This document shows positions 20,483 through 21,053 of a DNA stretch of 21,053 nucleotides, one piece after another. Numbering within the stretch: the stretch's first letter is position 1; each line of letters opens with the position of its first letter. A program made the translations under genes and the position numbers. The notes below the pieces were generated by a model. It worked only from the letters and a program-made list of their open reading frames with translations. It searched no databases and was not told where the DNA came from. Source of the stretch: Neisseriaceae bacterium (lineage in GTDB: Bacteria; Pseudomonadota; Gammaproteobacteria; Burkholderiales; Neisseriaceae); NCBI GenBank assembly GCA_017446355.1, contig JAFSQZ010000158.1:1-21053 (forward strand), written 5' to 3'.

Positions 20483-21053
20483 TTAAATATTGTACCCATG
20501 CAAAAAGCGTTTTTCGCCACCATTCCATTTAACATAGCGGTCGCCTGCACCAATGAGTTTTTCTGCACCACTTTCTTGCAAAATAATATTTGATTCAATA
20601 TGTGATACCGTATGTAAAGCAATTCTTGTTGGGATATTGGTCAATAAATCGCCCAAATTCTTTTTTGAAGGATTTTGTGTTGCCAATAATAGCAATATTC
20701 CCAAAGAACGCCCAATTTGTGCCACCTGTGCAATCATATTTTGAATATTCGGACAGTTTTGCAAAAGGTTGGTTAGTTCGTCCAAAACAATAATAATAAA
20801 TGGCGGACGGCTTGTTGTTGGCATTTCTGTTATTTTTTTTGCACCATTTTTTGCAAATAATTCTTTTCTTTCAATCAATTCATCGGTTAATTGATTTAAT
20901 ACATCGGTAATTTCTTGGTAATTTGTGCCGTCTGGTGTGAAAATTTTGTGAGCGTATAACTGTTGTTCTTGCTCAAAAATTTCATAATCAGCACCGCCTT
21001 TGGGGTCGATTATGACGATTTGCAAATTTTGAGCATTAAGTTTAAATAAACTA
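20483..21053 (-). CDS. FtsK/SpoIIIE-type DNA translocase, C-terminal part (runs off window)
   Basis: The frame is open to the window edge, so the 5' part is missing. Visible are IVIIDPKGGADYEIF, the Walker B region FIIIVLDELTNLL, the segment QIGRSLGILLLLATQNPS, and IPTRIALHTVSHIESNIILQESGAEKLIGAGDRYV. These match the FtsK/SpoIIIE hexameric motor domain in order. Walker A must lie outside. The protein ends soon after the motor (HGYNI), with no gamma DNA-reading domain, unlike chromosomal FtsK. That suggests an accessory motor, for example from a conjugative or integrative element or a phage. No start codon can be chosen here. Confidence 0.85.
   Translation of the reverse strand, partial: SLFKLNAQNLQIVIIDPKGGADYEIFEQEQQLYAHKIFTPDGTNYQEITDVLNQLTDELIERKELFAKNGAKKITEMPTTSRPPFIIIVLDELTNLLQNCPNIQNMIAQVAQIGRSLGILLLLATQNPSKKNLGDLLTNIPTRIALHTVSHIESNIILQESGAEKLIGAGDRYVKWNGGEKRFLHGYNI

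Overview
The window looks like a chromosomal segment from a low-GC member of the Neisseriaceae, most likely Simonsiella muelleri or a close relative (Alysiella/Kingella clade). The main evidence is a 15-bp sequence, TTCAGGC(A/T)GCCTGAA, present in at least 14 complete copies with many partial ones. It contains the DNA uptake sequence (DUS) dialect AGGCTGCCTGAA, which I recall being assigned to Simonsiella. Because the site is nearly palindromic, its other strand carries AGGCAGCCTGAA, the Kingella dialect. Asymmetric copies more often keep the core GCTGCCTGAA, which favours the Simonsiella type. The AT-rich base composition and the fur / bamE-dapB gene order also fit Neisseriaceae.

Left part (1-11134) is mostly housekeeping. 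recC (minus) lies beside a divergent FadL/OmpP1-type outer-membrane channel (plus). A minus-strand group follows: 5-formyl-THF cyclo-ligase, an oxidoreductase-like small protein, an S4-domain RNA-binding protein and cyaY. Facing away from cyaY is lptM-lysA (plus). Then come an OmpA-family lipoprotein, a Bcr/CflA-type MFS exporter and aroQ, all minus.

Middle part (11166-14241) is accessory and clearly more AT-rich. It holds a compact three-gene restriction-modification operon on the minus strand: an N4/N6 methyltransferase, an HNH endonuclease and a D12-class adenine methyltransferase. The genes are 1 bp apart or overlap by 1 base. The module lies between two identical, same-direction 17-bp DUS copies. 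Upstream of it is a decayed IS1595/IS1016-type element, recognised by translating the minus strand into an N-terminal and a C-terminal transposase fragment with the catalytic middle deleted.

Right part (14366-19928) is again core: aat and fur (minus), bamE-dapB and pssA (plus), then fabF, acpP and a YggX-type iron-trafficking protein (minus). From 20034 to the right edge the sequence becomes AT-rich and accessory. It carries a PC4/YdbC-like ssDNA-binding protein with a repetitive charged tail, preceded by an FtsK/SpoIIIE-type motor domain that runs off the window. This looks like the edge of a mobile or genomic island.

Several structures recur. Inverted DUS pairs act as terminators after fadL, lysA/ompA, dapB and pssA/fabF. 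DUS copies are built into gene ends, supplying a C-terminal (Gln)-Ala-Ala-stop. There is also a dispersed repeat with terminal inverted repeats AACCTTTGCAAAAC, seen at 136-224 and 5432-5559 with a diverged copy at 8533-8590. I saw no rRNA, tRNA or CRISPR array.
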